A DNA stretch of 64,000 nucleotides from Paenibacillus borealis (GTDB taxonomy: Bacteria; Bacillota; Bacilli; Paenibacillales; Paenibacillaceae), in NCBI RefSeq assembly GCF_000758665.1, contig NZ_CP009285.1, forward strand, positions 2,542,001 to 2,606,000, given 5' to 3'. Shown here in pieces: positions 38,534 through 49,213 of this stretch (position 1 is its first letter; every line of letters starts with the position of its first letter). The notes under the pieces were generated by a model. The model saw nothing but the letters and a program-made list of their open reading frames with translations, had not been told where the DNA came from and ran no database searches. A program made the translations under genes and the position numbers.

Positions 38534-38574
38534 CACATACTTAGCAACCCTATAACTTCATAATTTCAGCGGAC

Positions 38575-38665
38575 AGGGTGTAACTGGTAATGCAGGCAAA
38601 ACCTGAACTGATGGCAAAATCAGCGTGTTTAGCGCCCATTTTTGCCTTGAGTTCAGGTTTTTCTT
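38575..38665 (+). promoter_or_regulatory. RAT antiterminator/terminator switch upstream of bglP
   Basis: The RAT (38575-38604; AGGGTGTAACTGGTAATG then CAGGCAAAACCT) overlaps the start of a long terminator stem (AACCTGAAC at 38600 / GTTCAGGTT to 38659, inner GGCAAAA/TTTTGCC) that ends in TTTTTCTT. It is the expected target of the LicT protein encoded just upstream. Confidence 0.85.
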
Positions 38666-38686
38666 GTTTGCAGAGGGGAATATTAG

Positions 38687-40621
<1,935 letters not shown>

Positions 40622-40680
40622 AAACCGGCTGCGGTTTATGCTGAACACGATGTATGACCGTTACCAGAAATGTGTTACAA

Positions 40681-40729
40681 GAAAAGGAGATTCGCTGAAC
40701 CGTTTCAGGTTCAGCAATCTCCTTTTTTT
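40681..40729 (+). terminator. Intrinsic terminator after bglP
   Basis: A long stem (AAAGGAGATT..GCTGAACC / GGTTCAGC..AATCTCCTTT) is followed by a run of T. Confidence 0.9.
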
Positions 40730-40751
40730 TGAAAAAATTATATGCAACCAG

Positions 40752-41792
40752 CTATTCCATATAGATCTCCACGACCGCAATTTTGCGTTCGCGCGACAGA
40801 TCAAGGAATTTGCCTTCGCTCTGCACGAGCGGCCGGAAGACATCCAGCGGATTGTTCATAATGATTACACCCATATCTCCGGTGCTGAGCAATACGCGTT
40901 TGCCGATAAAATTAGGCATCAGATGCTGAATGAAGGCTTGTACCGGTTTGCCGTTCAGCTTGCCGAAGCTGAGCGAGTTGATCTCGCGCAGTACGGAAAT
41001 CAGCTCCTGCTTGGACTGGTAGACCCGGTGGGAGGTCATGGCGCTGTATATATCGGCGACCGCTGCAATCTGGGCATAAGGATGAATATCGTTCTTGGTA
41101 AGCTGGTGCGGATAGCCGGAGCCGTCTTCACGTTCATGATGCTGCAAGGCGACTAAAGCTGTGAAAGGATCATTCATGGAATTCTGAATGATTTCGTGCC
41201 CGTAAACCGTATGTAGTTTGATTTCGTCGAATTCGGCAGCGGTCAGCTTGCCGGGTTTGTTCAGAATATCAGGGGAGATCCGGCATTTGCCGATATCGAT
41301 CAGGTATCCTGCACGGCCGATCTCATAACACTCCGCCTTGGAATATCCCAGCCAGGAGGCAATATAATAAGATAGCATCCCTACCTGCAGGGAATGGTTG
41401 TAGGTATAATTGTCTTCCCGGTCAAGCAGCAGAAGGAGTGAGACGACATCTTTGTGTTTGTCGAGCGTGGATAGCGTCGGCTGGAGAATATCGTCTACAA
41501 CGGACTGATTGAAGCTTCCCTTAGTGAGTGCTTCCATATATAGAGATTCAAAACCATCGATCATGATGTCGAAGCTGCCGGAAGCAGCCTGGATGATTGA
41601 GGATCTGCTTGAGGGTGCGGGTTCTTCCTGCACCGTTTCAATATCTACATAATCTACGCCATGCTGTATCAGCTTGGCGATCTCCTCCAACTGGAGCCGT
41701 GATCCTTTGGGGAGTACATGCAGCCCGCGTGAGCTGAAGGTATCCATCCGCAGATGATCACCCGGCTTTAGATCCATGACGTGTACTCTCAA
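40752..41792 (-). CDS. HD-GYP domain protein with degenerate HD motif
   Basis: An N-terminal ~60-residue domain and a C-terminal HD-GYP domain are present. HD-GYP proteins hydrolyse cyclic di-GMP using a bimetal centre. Here the metal-binding HD pair reads YLIDIGK, with Ile in place of His; the paralogue at 45230 reads LLHDIGK. The downstream HHEREDGSGYP motif is intact. Isoleucine is encoded ATC, two changes away from a His codon. The protein may therefore bind rather than cleave the nucleotide. The TTG at 41792 has AAGGTGG 8 nt upstream and aligns with the start of the paralogue, so it is preferred to the GTG at 41804. Confidence 0.85.
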   Translation of the reverse strand: MRVHVMDLKPGDHLRMDTFSSRGLHVLPKGSRLQLEEIAKLIQHGVDYVDIETVQEEPAPSSRSSIIQAASGSFDIMIDGFESLYMEALTKGSFNQSVVDDILQPTLSTLDKHKDVVSLLLLLDREDNYTYNHSLQVGMLSYYIASWLGYSKAECYEIGRAGYLIDIGKCRISPDILNKPGKLTAAEFDEIKLHTVYGHEIIQNSMNDPFTALVALQHHEREDGSGYPHQLTKNDIHPYAQIAAVADIYSAMTSHRVYQSKQELISVLREINSLSFGKLNGKPVQAFIQHLMPNFIGKRVLLSTGDMGVIIMNNPLDVFRPLVQSEGKFLDLSRERKIAVVEIYME

Positions 41793-41858
41793 TGAATATG
41801 CCACCTTACTATAGCGATTTTTTCCAGCATAGCAACAAAGTCGGGAATATTCAATGGT

Positions 41859-42584
41859 TTAGGAGTACTGTTTATAGCTGGAGGATTCTTCAGCCTGGGG
41901 ATCTTTCCCGAGCCACTGTGAGCCTGAATCCCGGATATCCTTTTTCCATACGGGGACTGAGACTTTAAGCGCCTCAATGGCGTAACGGCTGGCCTCATAA
42001 CAGGTATCGCGATGCGGTGCGGACACGGCAATGACAACACTGGCTTCTTTGATTCCTACGAGTCCGATCCGGTGTGCAATTGCGCAGTGAGCCTGCCAGC
42101 GTTCTTGAATCTCGAGGCCTATCTCCTGCAGCTTCTTCAGTGCCATGGGCACGTAAGCTTCATAATGAAGGGAGGTTGTCTGCTGATCTCCAGTCATCTC
42201 CCTGGTCGTGCCGACAAAGAGGAGTGAGGCTCCGTGGTTAACATCCTGCACCTTCTCCAGGAGCAGCTCAGCCTTCAAGGGATGAGCCGTAATGCTGAAC
42301 AGGCCGTCTGCTGTCTCGCCAGCGGCAGCTTCAGGTTCTCCGCCGGACACGGGCGGGATCAATGCCACCTCGGAGCTTTCGGCAATCTCTGTATCATCCG
42401 GGGCATATTCCCGGTCAACGGCAACCAGGGATACTTTGATCTGCGGAGCAGCATCGGGATACGAAGCGGAGAGCAGTTCTTTCAGTTTGCCGGCTGTCAA
42501 AGGCGACTCATGGGCATGAAATGTCAGAGTAGAGGAGCCGATGACTTCGGCCAGACCCGCAAACAGTCGAATGGACACATGCAT
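41859..42584 (-). CDS. MoaD-MoaE fusion, molybdopterin synthase
   Basis: Both subunits of molybdopterin synthase are in one chain. Residues 1-82 form MoaD, a ubiquitin-like sulphur carrier ending in PPVSGG (Gly81-Gly82). A short Ala/Glu-rich linker follows, and residues ~93-225 form MoaE (FVGTTREMTG, HRIGLVGIKEASVVIAV, VPVWKKDI). MoaD normally works through a free C-terminal Gly-Gly that becomes a thiocarboxylate, so either the chain is cut after Gly82 or it works in another way. A similar fusion, MoaX of Mycobacterium tuberculosis, is reported to be processed. GAGGTGA gives a proper ribosome site. No other molybdenum cofactor gene is in the window. Confidence 0.9.
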   Translation of the reverse strand: MHVSIRLFAGLAEVIGSSTLTFHAHESPLTAGKLKELLSASYPDAAPQIKVSLVAVDREYAPDDTEIAESSEVALIPPVSGGEPEAAAGETADGLFSITAHPLKAELLLEKVQDVNHGASLLFVGTTREMTGDQQTTSLHYEAYVPMALKKLQEIGLEIQERWQAHCAIAHRIGLVGIKEASVVIAVSAPHRDTCYEASRYAIEALKVSVPVWKKDIRDSGSQWLGKDPQAEESSSYKQYS

Positions 42585-42736
42585 GATTTAATCACCTCGT
42601 AATTACATAAGTTAGGACAGCTTATAATGATTACAATATACCATAATGAGCCTGAAAATGTTATGCTAACTCTAGAAGAGCACAAGCCTGCCGCTTACAC
42701 TATAAACGGCTGTACAAGTGGGAGGGAAGCAAGCTT

Positions 42737-44176
42737 ATGAAGCCTGAGCCGCAAAGATTAACCATTCTTCATACCAATGACATACATAGCCATTTTGAAA
42801 TGATGAGTCCTGTCGCGGCAGAGATTTCTGCAATGAAGGCTGCTGCAGGCGAAGGTCCGGTGCTGCTGCTGGATATTGGCGACCATATGGACAGGGCTGC
42901 CGTAGAGACGGAAGGCACGATGGGGCAGGCTAACATCGATATTATGAATCTGACCGGATATGATGCCGTAACTATCGGCAACAACGAAGGCCTTACCTTC
43001 TCACAGGAGAGGCTCTCGGCTATATTTACCGGCATCCAGTGTCCTGTGGTGTGCTGCAACTTCCTGGAGTCTGCAACCGGAGAGCCTCCGCACTGGATGC
43101 AGCGCCATGCCATCCTGGAGAAGGACGGGATCAAGATCGGGCTGACCGGTGCCACGGCAGCGTTCACTTCCTTCTACTCCCTGCTGGGCTGGGATGTGCT
43201 GGACCCTGAAGAAGCGCTGCGCGAGCAGTGTGAACTGCTGGCACCGCAAGTGGATATCCTGATCATTCTGTCTCATCTGGGGCTGCCCGCAGACCAGAAG
43301 CTGGCAGAGAATCTGGAAGGTGTACATGCCATTCTGGGCGGACATACCCACCACATGCTGGAGAAGCCGCAGATGATAGGCGGCACGGCCGTATGCGGCG
43401 CCGGCAAATTCGGCCGGTATCTCGGACGGCTGGTATTCGAGCGGGAGCAGCCGGACGGAGTCTTCCGGCTGGCTGAAGGGGGATGTACCGCAGTCAATGG
43501 CGCGCTGACTGAAGAGATCATCGCTCCGGCGGCAGCAATTCACCTGCAGCGCGGCCGTGAGGTGCTGCAGGAGACCGTTGCCATCAGCGACCGCGGGCTG
43601 CCGCTCGACCTGCAGGGCGAATCACCGTTTGGCAACCTGCTCGCACAGGCTGTCCGCCGCTTCACGGGCAGCTCCTTCTCGCTTGTCAATTCCGGGCAGC
43701 TGCTCGGCTCCCTGCCGGAGGGCAATATTACGGCAGGCATGCTGCATGCCCTATGCCCTTCCCCGATTAATCCGTGCATTGTACAGCTCACCGGCAAGGA
43801 TATCCGCACTGCGCTGGAACAGAGTCTAATGGAGGAATACCGCAACAAGGTAATCTACGGCTACGGATTCCGGGGGAATATGCTGGGCAGTCTGGCTGTC
43901 GACGGATTAAAAATCTTGTACGATCCAAGGGTCATGCCGTATGATAACGGTATTGCGATTTTTGTCGGCGGAGAGAAGCTGGAAGACGGACGGGAGTATA
44001 GCGTCGGCACGCTGGATATGTTTACATTCCGCACCGGGTATGAGAGTATAGCGAATGGCCGGGAGCCTGTCTATTTGCTGCCTCATTTTCTGCGCGATCT
44101 GCTGCGGATGGAGCTCCAGCGCCCGGGGAGTCTCGATGAGAGCGAAGTTGCCCGCTGGGTGAGCCTGGCCACCTGA
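42737..44176 (+). CDS. yunD: 5'-nucleotidase/metallophosphoesterase family protein (YunD-like)
   Basis: The N-terminal calcineurin-like phosphoesterase domain (residues ~5-240) shows TILHTNDIHSHF, LLLDIGDHMDR, TIGNNEG, ILSHLG and ILGGHTHH, which are the metal-binding motifs. A C-terminal 5'-nucleotidase domain follows (residues ~290-450), including SPFGNLLAQAVR. No signal peptide is present, so unlike secreted UshA-type enzymes this 479-residue protein is probably cytoplasmic. It matches YunD of Bacillus, which lies next to yunC there. GGAGGGAAG is upstream. The physiological substrate is unknown. Confidence 0.85.
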   Translation: MKPEPQRLTILHTNDIHSHFEMMSPVAAEISAMKAAAGEGPVLLLDIGDHMDRAAVETEGTMGQANIDIMNLTGYDAVTIGNNEGLTFSQERLSAIFTGIQCPVVCCNFLESATGEPPHWMQRHAILEKDGIKIGLTGATAAFTSFYSLLGWDVLDPEEALREQCELLAPQVDILIILSHLGLPADQKLAENLEGVHAILGGHTHHMLEKPQMIGGTAVCGAGKFGRYLGRLVFEREQPDGVFRLAEGGCTAVNGALTEEIIAPAAAIHLQRGREVLQETVAISDRGLPLDLQGESPFGNLLAQAVRRFTGSSFSLVNSGQLLGSLPEGNITAGMLHALCPSPINPCIVQLTGKDIRTALEQSLMEEYRNKVIYGYGFRGNMLGSLAVDGLKILYDPRVMPYDNGIAIFVGGEKLEDGREYSVGTLDMFTFRTGYESIANGREPVYLLPHFLRDLLRMELQRPGSLDESEVARWVSLAT

Positions 44177-44250
44177 TACATCCCGCAATTCATTCAAACA
44201 TTAGAAGTCATAGCTGCACCAGGTTTCATTGACTAGATCAGGAGGATTAT

Positions 44251-45078
44251 ATGGATACAATTACAGCAATAATTCTGGCAATTGTAGAAGGAATAACCGA
44301 GTTTATCCCGGTATCATCAACGGGACACATGATCCTTACCACGAAGCTGCTGGGGTTTGACGAGCAGGATTCCATTATGAAGACGTATGAGATTGTCATT
44401 CAGCTTGGGGCCATTCTGGCCATTGCCATTGTCTACCGCCAGCGGATTCTGAATCTGCTGGGGATCGGCCGCAGCGGAAGAAGCAGAGGCGGAGTCATGC
44501 CGGCATCACGCCTGAACCTGATTCATGTGCTGCTGGGTATAGTGCCTGCGCTCGCCGTAGCTTTTTTTGCCCGTGATTTCATCAAAGGCCTGTTCGGCGC
44601 ATCTACGGTTCTCTGGGCACTGGTGGCCGGCGGGATTCTGATGATCGTCGCGGAATGGGTCAACAAACGCAAGATTCGCGTGACCGCGCATGAGCTGGAT
44701 GATCTGTCCTACGGGCAGGCGCTGGCGATCGGACTCTATCAGATCATTTCCGTACTCTGGCCAGGGTTCTCCCGTTCCGGTTCGACCATCTCCGGGGGGA
44801 TGCTCAGCGGGGTCAGCTACAAGGCTTCGGCGGATTTCTCCTTCCTCATCGCGATTCCGATTATGTGTGCGGCCTCGGGCTATGAACTGCTGGATTCCTA
44901 CCGCAATTTCACGAATGATACGATCTGGTATTTCGCCATTGGCTTCGTGATTTCTTTCGTGGTGGCCTATGTGGTAGTTGTTCTGTTCATGAGGATGATC
45001 CAGAAGATCAGACCGACCCATTTCGCGATTTACCGGTTCATACTTGCGGCCGTCTTCTGGCTGTTCATTATGCGTTAA
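44251..45078 (+). CDS. uppP: Undecaprenyl-diphosphatase UppP (BacA)
   Basis: The 275-residue multi-pass membrane enzyme removes a phosphate from undecaprenyl pyrophosphate, recycling the lipid carrier for peptidoglycan and wall polymers, and gives bacitracin tolerance. The two catalytic motifs are intact: EGITEFIPVSSTGH at residues ~12-25 and the GFSRSGSTISGG motif near residue 173. The ribosome site AGGAGG is 5-6 nt before the ATG. It is transcribed with the same polarity as its neighbours but has clear gaps on both sides, so it is probably monocistronic. Confidence 0.96.
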   Translation: MDTITAIILAIVEGITEFIPVSSTGHMILTTKLLGFDEQDSIMKTYEIVIQLGAILAIAIVYRQRILNLLGIGRSGRSRGGVMPASRLNLIHVLLGIVPALAVAFFARDFIKGLFGASTVLWALVAGGILMIVAEWVNKRKIRVTAHELDDLSYGQALAIGLYQIISVLWPGFSRSGSTISGGMLSGVSYKASADFSFLIAIPIMCAASGYELLDSYRNFTNDTIWYFAIGFVISFVVAYVVVVLFMRMIQKIRPTHFAIYRFILAAVFWLFIMR

Positions 45079-45229
45079 GCTCACCCGGCTTAGCATCACC
45101 GGGCAGGAGATGCAGACTTACATACATGCGCTTGTCCGGTCGCTCAAGGTAACGGTATAGGCACAGCGTTTGACCCAAGGATTCCGAAGCAGAATAGCAA
45201 TTTACCGTTAAAGGCAGGAGTGAGCCAAG

Positions 45230-46333
45230 GTGCGTTTAGTATCCGTGAATCGGCTTCAGGCGGGAATGAAGCTGGGTAAAAAAATTTATAATGATGAAGG
45301 ACTGGTTCTGCTCGCTGATGGAGTAGAGCTTACTGATGCCCTGATCAAGCGGCTCGCTAAGATCGATATCGGCTATATCTATATAGAGGATTCCGTCACG
45401 GAAGATGTCGTGATTCCCGGAATGCTGCAAGATGAGACGCGAAATCAGGCGCTCAAGGTAATCAGAAATCAATTTCAGCAAATGTCCGGCGCTTCGGGAA
45501 TTACCAAAGGCTTCTACCACCTGGATAAGAAGTTCTCCAAAGTGATGGATTCCATACTGGACGATATGTCGGCTCAGGAAGATCCGATGATTATGCTGCT
45601 GGATATGCACACCGCAGACAACTATCTGTATGTGCATTCCCTGAACGTATGCCTCTACACACTGGTGCTTGGCATTGCCCATGGCTACAGCAAGGAAGAA
45701 CTGCGGGTCATCGGACTCGGTTCGCTGCTGCATGACATCGGCAAGACACAGATTCCGGTCAAAATTGTTCAGAAGCCCGGGATGCTTAGTGAAGATGAAT
45801 TCAAGCATATGCAGGCGCATACCGAGATCGGTTACCGGATTCTTAAGGAAGAGCCGAATATCCCGCTGCTCGCGGCCCATTGTGCACTGCAGCATCATGA
45901 GCGGATCGACGGTTCCGGCTATCCGCGCGGTCTGACTGGTCCGCAGATTCATGAATATGCGAAGTGGCTGGGTGTGGCGGATTCCTATGATGCGATGACC
46001 TCCAACCGGATCTACAAAAAAGCCATGCTGCCGCATCAGGCGGTCGAGGCACTGTACGTCGGCTCCGGCACGCTGTATGAGCAGAAGCAGCTGGAGATTT
46101 TCAGAGACCGTGTGGCGATCTATCCTCTGGGGCTTACCGTCAAGCTTAGCACCGGCGAGAGCGGTGTTGTGGTCAAGATTGATCCCAGCATACCGCACAG
46201 ACCCGTTGTACGTGTGCTTAACGGCCCGGAAGGGGAACCGGTCACCCCTTATGAGCATGACCTGGGCAAAGCCCTCTCTGTAGTCATTGTAGATGTGACT
46301 GATGGCGGAGAAATTATAGTGAAGAGCACTTGA
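45230..46333 (+). CDS. HD-GYP domain phosphodiesterase
   Basis: A 367-residue protein with an N-terminal ~60-residue domain (MRLVSVNRLQAGMKL) and a complete HD-GYP domain. The metal ligands are in HSLNVCLYT, LLHDIGK, AHTEIGYRIL and HHERIDGSGYP. A small C-terminal beta-rich extension follows. It is expected to hydrolyse cyclic di-GMP to GMP or pGpG. There is no receiver or transmembrane domain, so the input signal is unclear. Translation starts at a GTG (45230). It is a paralogue of the degenerate protein at 40752-41792, with which it shares the same overall layout. Confidence 0.9.
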   Translation: MRLVSVNRLQAGMKLGKKIYNDEGLVLLADGVELTDALIKRLAKIDIGYIYIEDSVTEDVVIPGMLQDETRNQALKVIRNQFQQMSGASGITKGFYHLDKKFSKVMDSILDDMSAQEDPMIMLLDMHTADNYLYVHSLNVCLYTLVLGIAHGYSKEELRVIGLGSLLHDIGKTQIPVKIVQKPGMLSEDEFKHMQAHTEIGYRILKEEPNIPLLAAHCALQHHERIDGSGYPRGLTGPQIHEYAKWLGVADSYDAMTSNRIYKKAMLPHQAVEALYVGSGTLYEQKQLEIFRDRVAIYPLGLTVKLSTGESGVVVKIDPSIPHRPVVRVLNGPEGEPVTPYEHDLGKALSVVIVDVTDGGEIIVKST

Positions 46334-46344
46334 TTAGCGTTGTT

Positions 46345-46412
46345 AGCAGCGAGGAAAGAATACAGGCGTCCGCTTGGCTGCGGAGCTGTATTCTCAGCCT
46401 TGCTGTTTTTTT
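46345..46412 (+). terminator. Intrinsic terminator after the HD-GYP gene
   Basis: An outer stem CAGCGAGG / CCTTGCTG and an inner stem AGAATACAG / CTGTATTCT are followed by TTTTTTT. Confidence 0.8.
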
Positions 46413-46542
46413 GAAATTACAGCAAATAAGCGGCAGATGCGCAGTTTTTCGCTTGTCGTGGTATGATATAGCGTAAGTTATCGTTCTTTTTCAATTGTTT
46501 TGGGTTAATAATAAGGAATAAGCATTAAAGGAGCATCAAGAA

Positions 46543-47685
46543 ATGAGTATATTAGAGCCATCATCATCGTCAATACCTGTACAAGAGCTGTCGCCGGAGT
46601 ACGATCCCTGGGATCCGATTACCTCTCTTCGCCAGCACGGGCGGCATGTGCTGACCAGCGTAGAGATGACGGTGACCAATCTGTGCAACATGCGCTGTGA
46701 GCACTGCGCAGTTGGAGACAGCCTGACTATGAAAGAAGGGGAGCTGCTGCCACTCACCAATATGCTGCGCCGTCTGGAAGAGGTAGAGCATCTGCAGACC
46801 ATCAGCATCACCGGCGGGGAGCCGATGTTCCGTGCCGGAACGGTGGAGAACACCATCGTGCCGCTGCTGAAATATGCACGTGAGCGGGGGATCCGTTCTC
46901 AGATCAACTCGAATCTTACCATGCCGTATTCCCGTTATGAGCAGCTGCTTCCATACCTGGATGTCATGCATATCTCTTTCAACTATGTTAACGGGGATGA
47001 CTTCCACGAGGTGGGCTTCGCGAACAGCGGGCATCCGGTCTCGAAGGAAGCCGCCTACCGGCTGTATGACACCATGCTGGAGAATTCCCGCCGGCTTAGC
47101 GAGGACGGTATGCTGATCTCGGCGGAGTCGATGATTAATTACCGTACGCATACCAAGCTCCCGCAGATCCACAAGCTGATCGGGGAGATGGGGGCAAGAC
47201 GCCATGAGGTGCATCCGATGTATGCCTCCAGCTTTGCTTCCAAGCTGCCCGTATTGTCACTCCAAGAGATGAATGCAGCCATTCATTCCCTGCTGGATGC
47301 CCGGGACCCTGAGATGTGGATGCTGTTCGGCACATTGCCGTTCTTCGCCTGCAGCTTCCTGGAGGAAGACCAGCAGCTGCTGCGCAGACTGCGCAGTGAG
47401 AAGAATGTTACTCTGCGCAATGACCCGGACGGAAGAAACCGGGTGAACGTAAATTTATTTACGGGCGATGTATTCGTAACAGATTTCGCCGATATTTCTG
47501 CATTTGGCAATATCAGCAGCACCAGGCTGGATGACATTTTCACCGAGTGGCAGACTAAGCATCCGCTGAATCAGAAAGTGAATTGCTACTGCGATGCCGC
47601 CGGCTGCTGCGGGCCCAACCTTCTGGTAGCCGATATGTATTATCCTGAGGTTGATTTCAAGACAAGAAAAGCGATCACTCTGTAG
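46543..47685 (+). CDS. yfkAB: Radical SAM protein YfkAB
   Basis: The radical SAM cluster motif CNMRCEHC lies near residue 48, with the SAM-binding ITGGEP about 45 residues later. The C-terminus carries CYCDAAGCC, the CxCxxxxC motif that defines the YfkAB family and probably holds an auxiliary Fe-S cluster. The 380-residue length fits. The substrate and product are unknown. The ribosome site AAAGGAG is 10 nt upstream. The next gene begins 18 nt downstream and may be cotranscribed. Confidence 0.92.
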   Translation: MSILEPSSSSIPVQELSPEYDPWDPITSLRQHGRHVLTSVEMTVTNLCNMRCEHCAVGDSLTMKEGELLPLTNMLRRLEEVEHLQTISITGGEPMFRAGTVENTIVPLLKYARERGIRSQINSNLTMPYSRYEQLLPYLDVMHISFNYVNGDDFHEVGFANSGHPVSKEAAYRLYDTMLENSRRLSEDGMLISAESMINYRTHTKLPQIHKLIGEMGARRHEVHPMYASSFASKLPVLSLQEMNAAIHSLLDARDPEMWMLFGTLPFFACSFLEEDQQLLRRLRSEKNVTLRNDPDGRNRVNVNLFTGDVFVTDFADISAFGNISSTRLDDIFTEWQTKHPLNQKVNCYCDAAGCCGPNLLVADMYYPEVDFKTRKAITL

Positions 47686-47703
47686 AAATGGGGCGTTATT
47701 ATA

Positions 47704-49062
47704 GTGCATACGGAATTTGACATAGGAAGCTTAGTGCTTAATCTTTTGCTCGTTCTGGTGCTCGTATTATTGAATGGGATCTTCGTTGCGGCGGAGTTCT
47801 CGCTGGTAAAGGTCAGACAGTCACGTCTGACCCAGCTGGTCAGCGAAGGCAACAAAATGGCCGGGTATGCGCTGAAGGTCAATAAAAGACTGGATTCGTA
47901 TCTGTCTGCCACCCAGTTCGGGATTACGCTCGCCTCGCTGGGACTCGGCTGGGTCGGAGAACCGGCGATCTCTGAGCTGCTGGTGGAACCGCTGATGTAT
48001 CAGCTTGGCGTATCGGATCAGACCCTGATCTCTACGGTATCTGTGATTATCGGGTTCTCGATTATTACCTTCTTACATATTGTGCTGGGTGAGCTTGCAC
48101 CGAAGTCCCTGGCGATTCAAAAAACTGAAGGCTCAGCGCTGCTGCTGTCCGCTCCGCTGATGTTCTTCTATAATGTGTTCCTGCCCTTCATCTGGGTGCT
48201 GAATGCGTCGGCTAATGCACTGCTGAGGCTGGTTGGTGTTGAACCGGCCAGTGAAGCCGAAGCTGCCCACTCGGAAGAGGAGATCCGTATCCTGATGAAT
48301 CAGAGTGCGAAGAGCGGGGTTATCGACAAGGACGAGATGAAGCTGATGGACAACATCTTCGAATTCTCTGATCTGCTGGCCCGTGAAGTCATGCTTCCGC
48401 GTACGGATATGGATGTACTGTACAGCAATCTCCCGCTGGAAGAAAATATGCGGATCATTACAGAAACGAAGCATTCCCGTTATCCGGTAGCCTTCGAGGA
48501 TAAGGACCGGATTATCGGCTTCATCCATATTACGGACCTCCTCTTCGCTCCGCTGGAGCAGCAGAATGACCTGGCCTCGCTGGTCCGGCCGATTCTGAAT
48601 GTGCCGGAATCGATGGAGATCAGCCACGCGCTGCGGCTGATGCAGAAGAACAAGGCTCAGCTGACCCTGGTCGTAGACGAATACGGCGGGACGGCGGGGC
48701 TGCTGACCGCCGAAGAGATTCTGGAAGAGATCGTCGGCGATCTGCATGACGAATTCGAGGATGAACGTCCCAGTGTGGAGCGCAACGGAGAATATATTTC
48801 CGTTGAAGGCCGTATGCTGATCGAAGACGTCAATGATCTTACAGGTGTCATTATCGAAGATGATGAAGTGGATTCCATTGGCGGCTGGCTGTTCAAGGAG
48901 CTGGAGGGGAATCCGTCCAAAGGCAAAAAGATAGTCGTCGGTGACGTCACCTTTGAGGTGGAGGAATCCACCCGGCTGCGGATCACGCGGATTAATATCC
49001 ACCGCGAGACTCCGCCGGTGACGGAAGAGGCGGCGGAGGATGCTGAGGAAGATAAAGAGTAA
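47704..49062 (+). CDS. CNNM/CBS-domain membrane protein (HlyC/CorC family)
   Basis: An N-terminal DUF21/CNNM membrane domain (residues ~1-185, beginning LLLVLVLVLLNGIFVAAEFSLVK with the usual NGxFVAAE motif) precedes a pair of CBS domains (about 215-340; VMLPRTDMDVLY and VVDEYGGTAGLLT). The C-terminal CorC_HlyC domain (about 355-435) comes last. Relatives take part in magnesium and cobalt resistance or efflux, with ATP binding to the CBS pair. The 452-residue length is usual. The GTG start has a poor ribosome site, perhaps relying on coupling to yfkAB. A terminator follows. Confidence 0.92.
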   Translation: MHTEFDIGSLVLNLLLVLVLVLLNGIFVAAEFSLVKVRQSRLTQLVSEGNKMAGYALKVNKRLDSYLSATQFGITLASLGLGWVGEPAISELLVEPLMYQLGVSDQTLISTVSVIIGFSIITFLHIVLGELAPKSLAIQKTEGSALLLSAPLMFFYNVFLPFIWVLNASANALLRLVGVEPASEAEAAHSEEEIRILMNQSAKSGVIDKDEMKLMDNIFEFSDLLAREVMLPRTDMDVLYSNLPLEENMRIITETKHSRYPVAFEDKDRIIGFIHITDLLFAPLEQQNDLASLVRPILNVPESMEISHALRLMQKNKAQLTLVVDEYGGTAGLLTAEEILEEIVGDLHDEFEDERPSVERNGEYISVEGRMLIEDVNDLTGVIIEDDEVDSIGGWLFKELEGNPSKGKKIVVGDVTFEVEESTRLRITRINIHRETPPVTEEAAEDAEEDKE

Positions 49063-49096
49063 GACGGGAAATGGCCGGATTAGCGGCTGAATGTCA

Positions 49097-49146
49097 ACAG
49101 GGTACATCTACGGGCCATAACGAGGCTGCGGATGTACCCTGTTTTT
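49097..49146. terminator. Strong intrinsic terminator with conserved loop, copy 1
   Basis: A perfect 12-bp stem ACAGGGTACATC / GATGTACCCTGT and TTTTT lie between convergent genes. The loop contains GGCCATAACGAGGCTGCG, nearly the same as in the hairpin at 51587. Confidence 0.9.
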
Positions 49147-49213
49147 AGTTGGGAGAGGCGGGAAGTAAAGAAGAGAAAAGCTTGCAGACGAGTGAGTGCA
49201 GGCTATTATAAAT

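Noticed and set aside
45236..46258. 340-aa minus-strand ORF opposite the intact HD-GYP gene
   Set aside because: Shadow of the HD-GYP gene, with no ribosome site and no domain.
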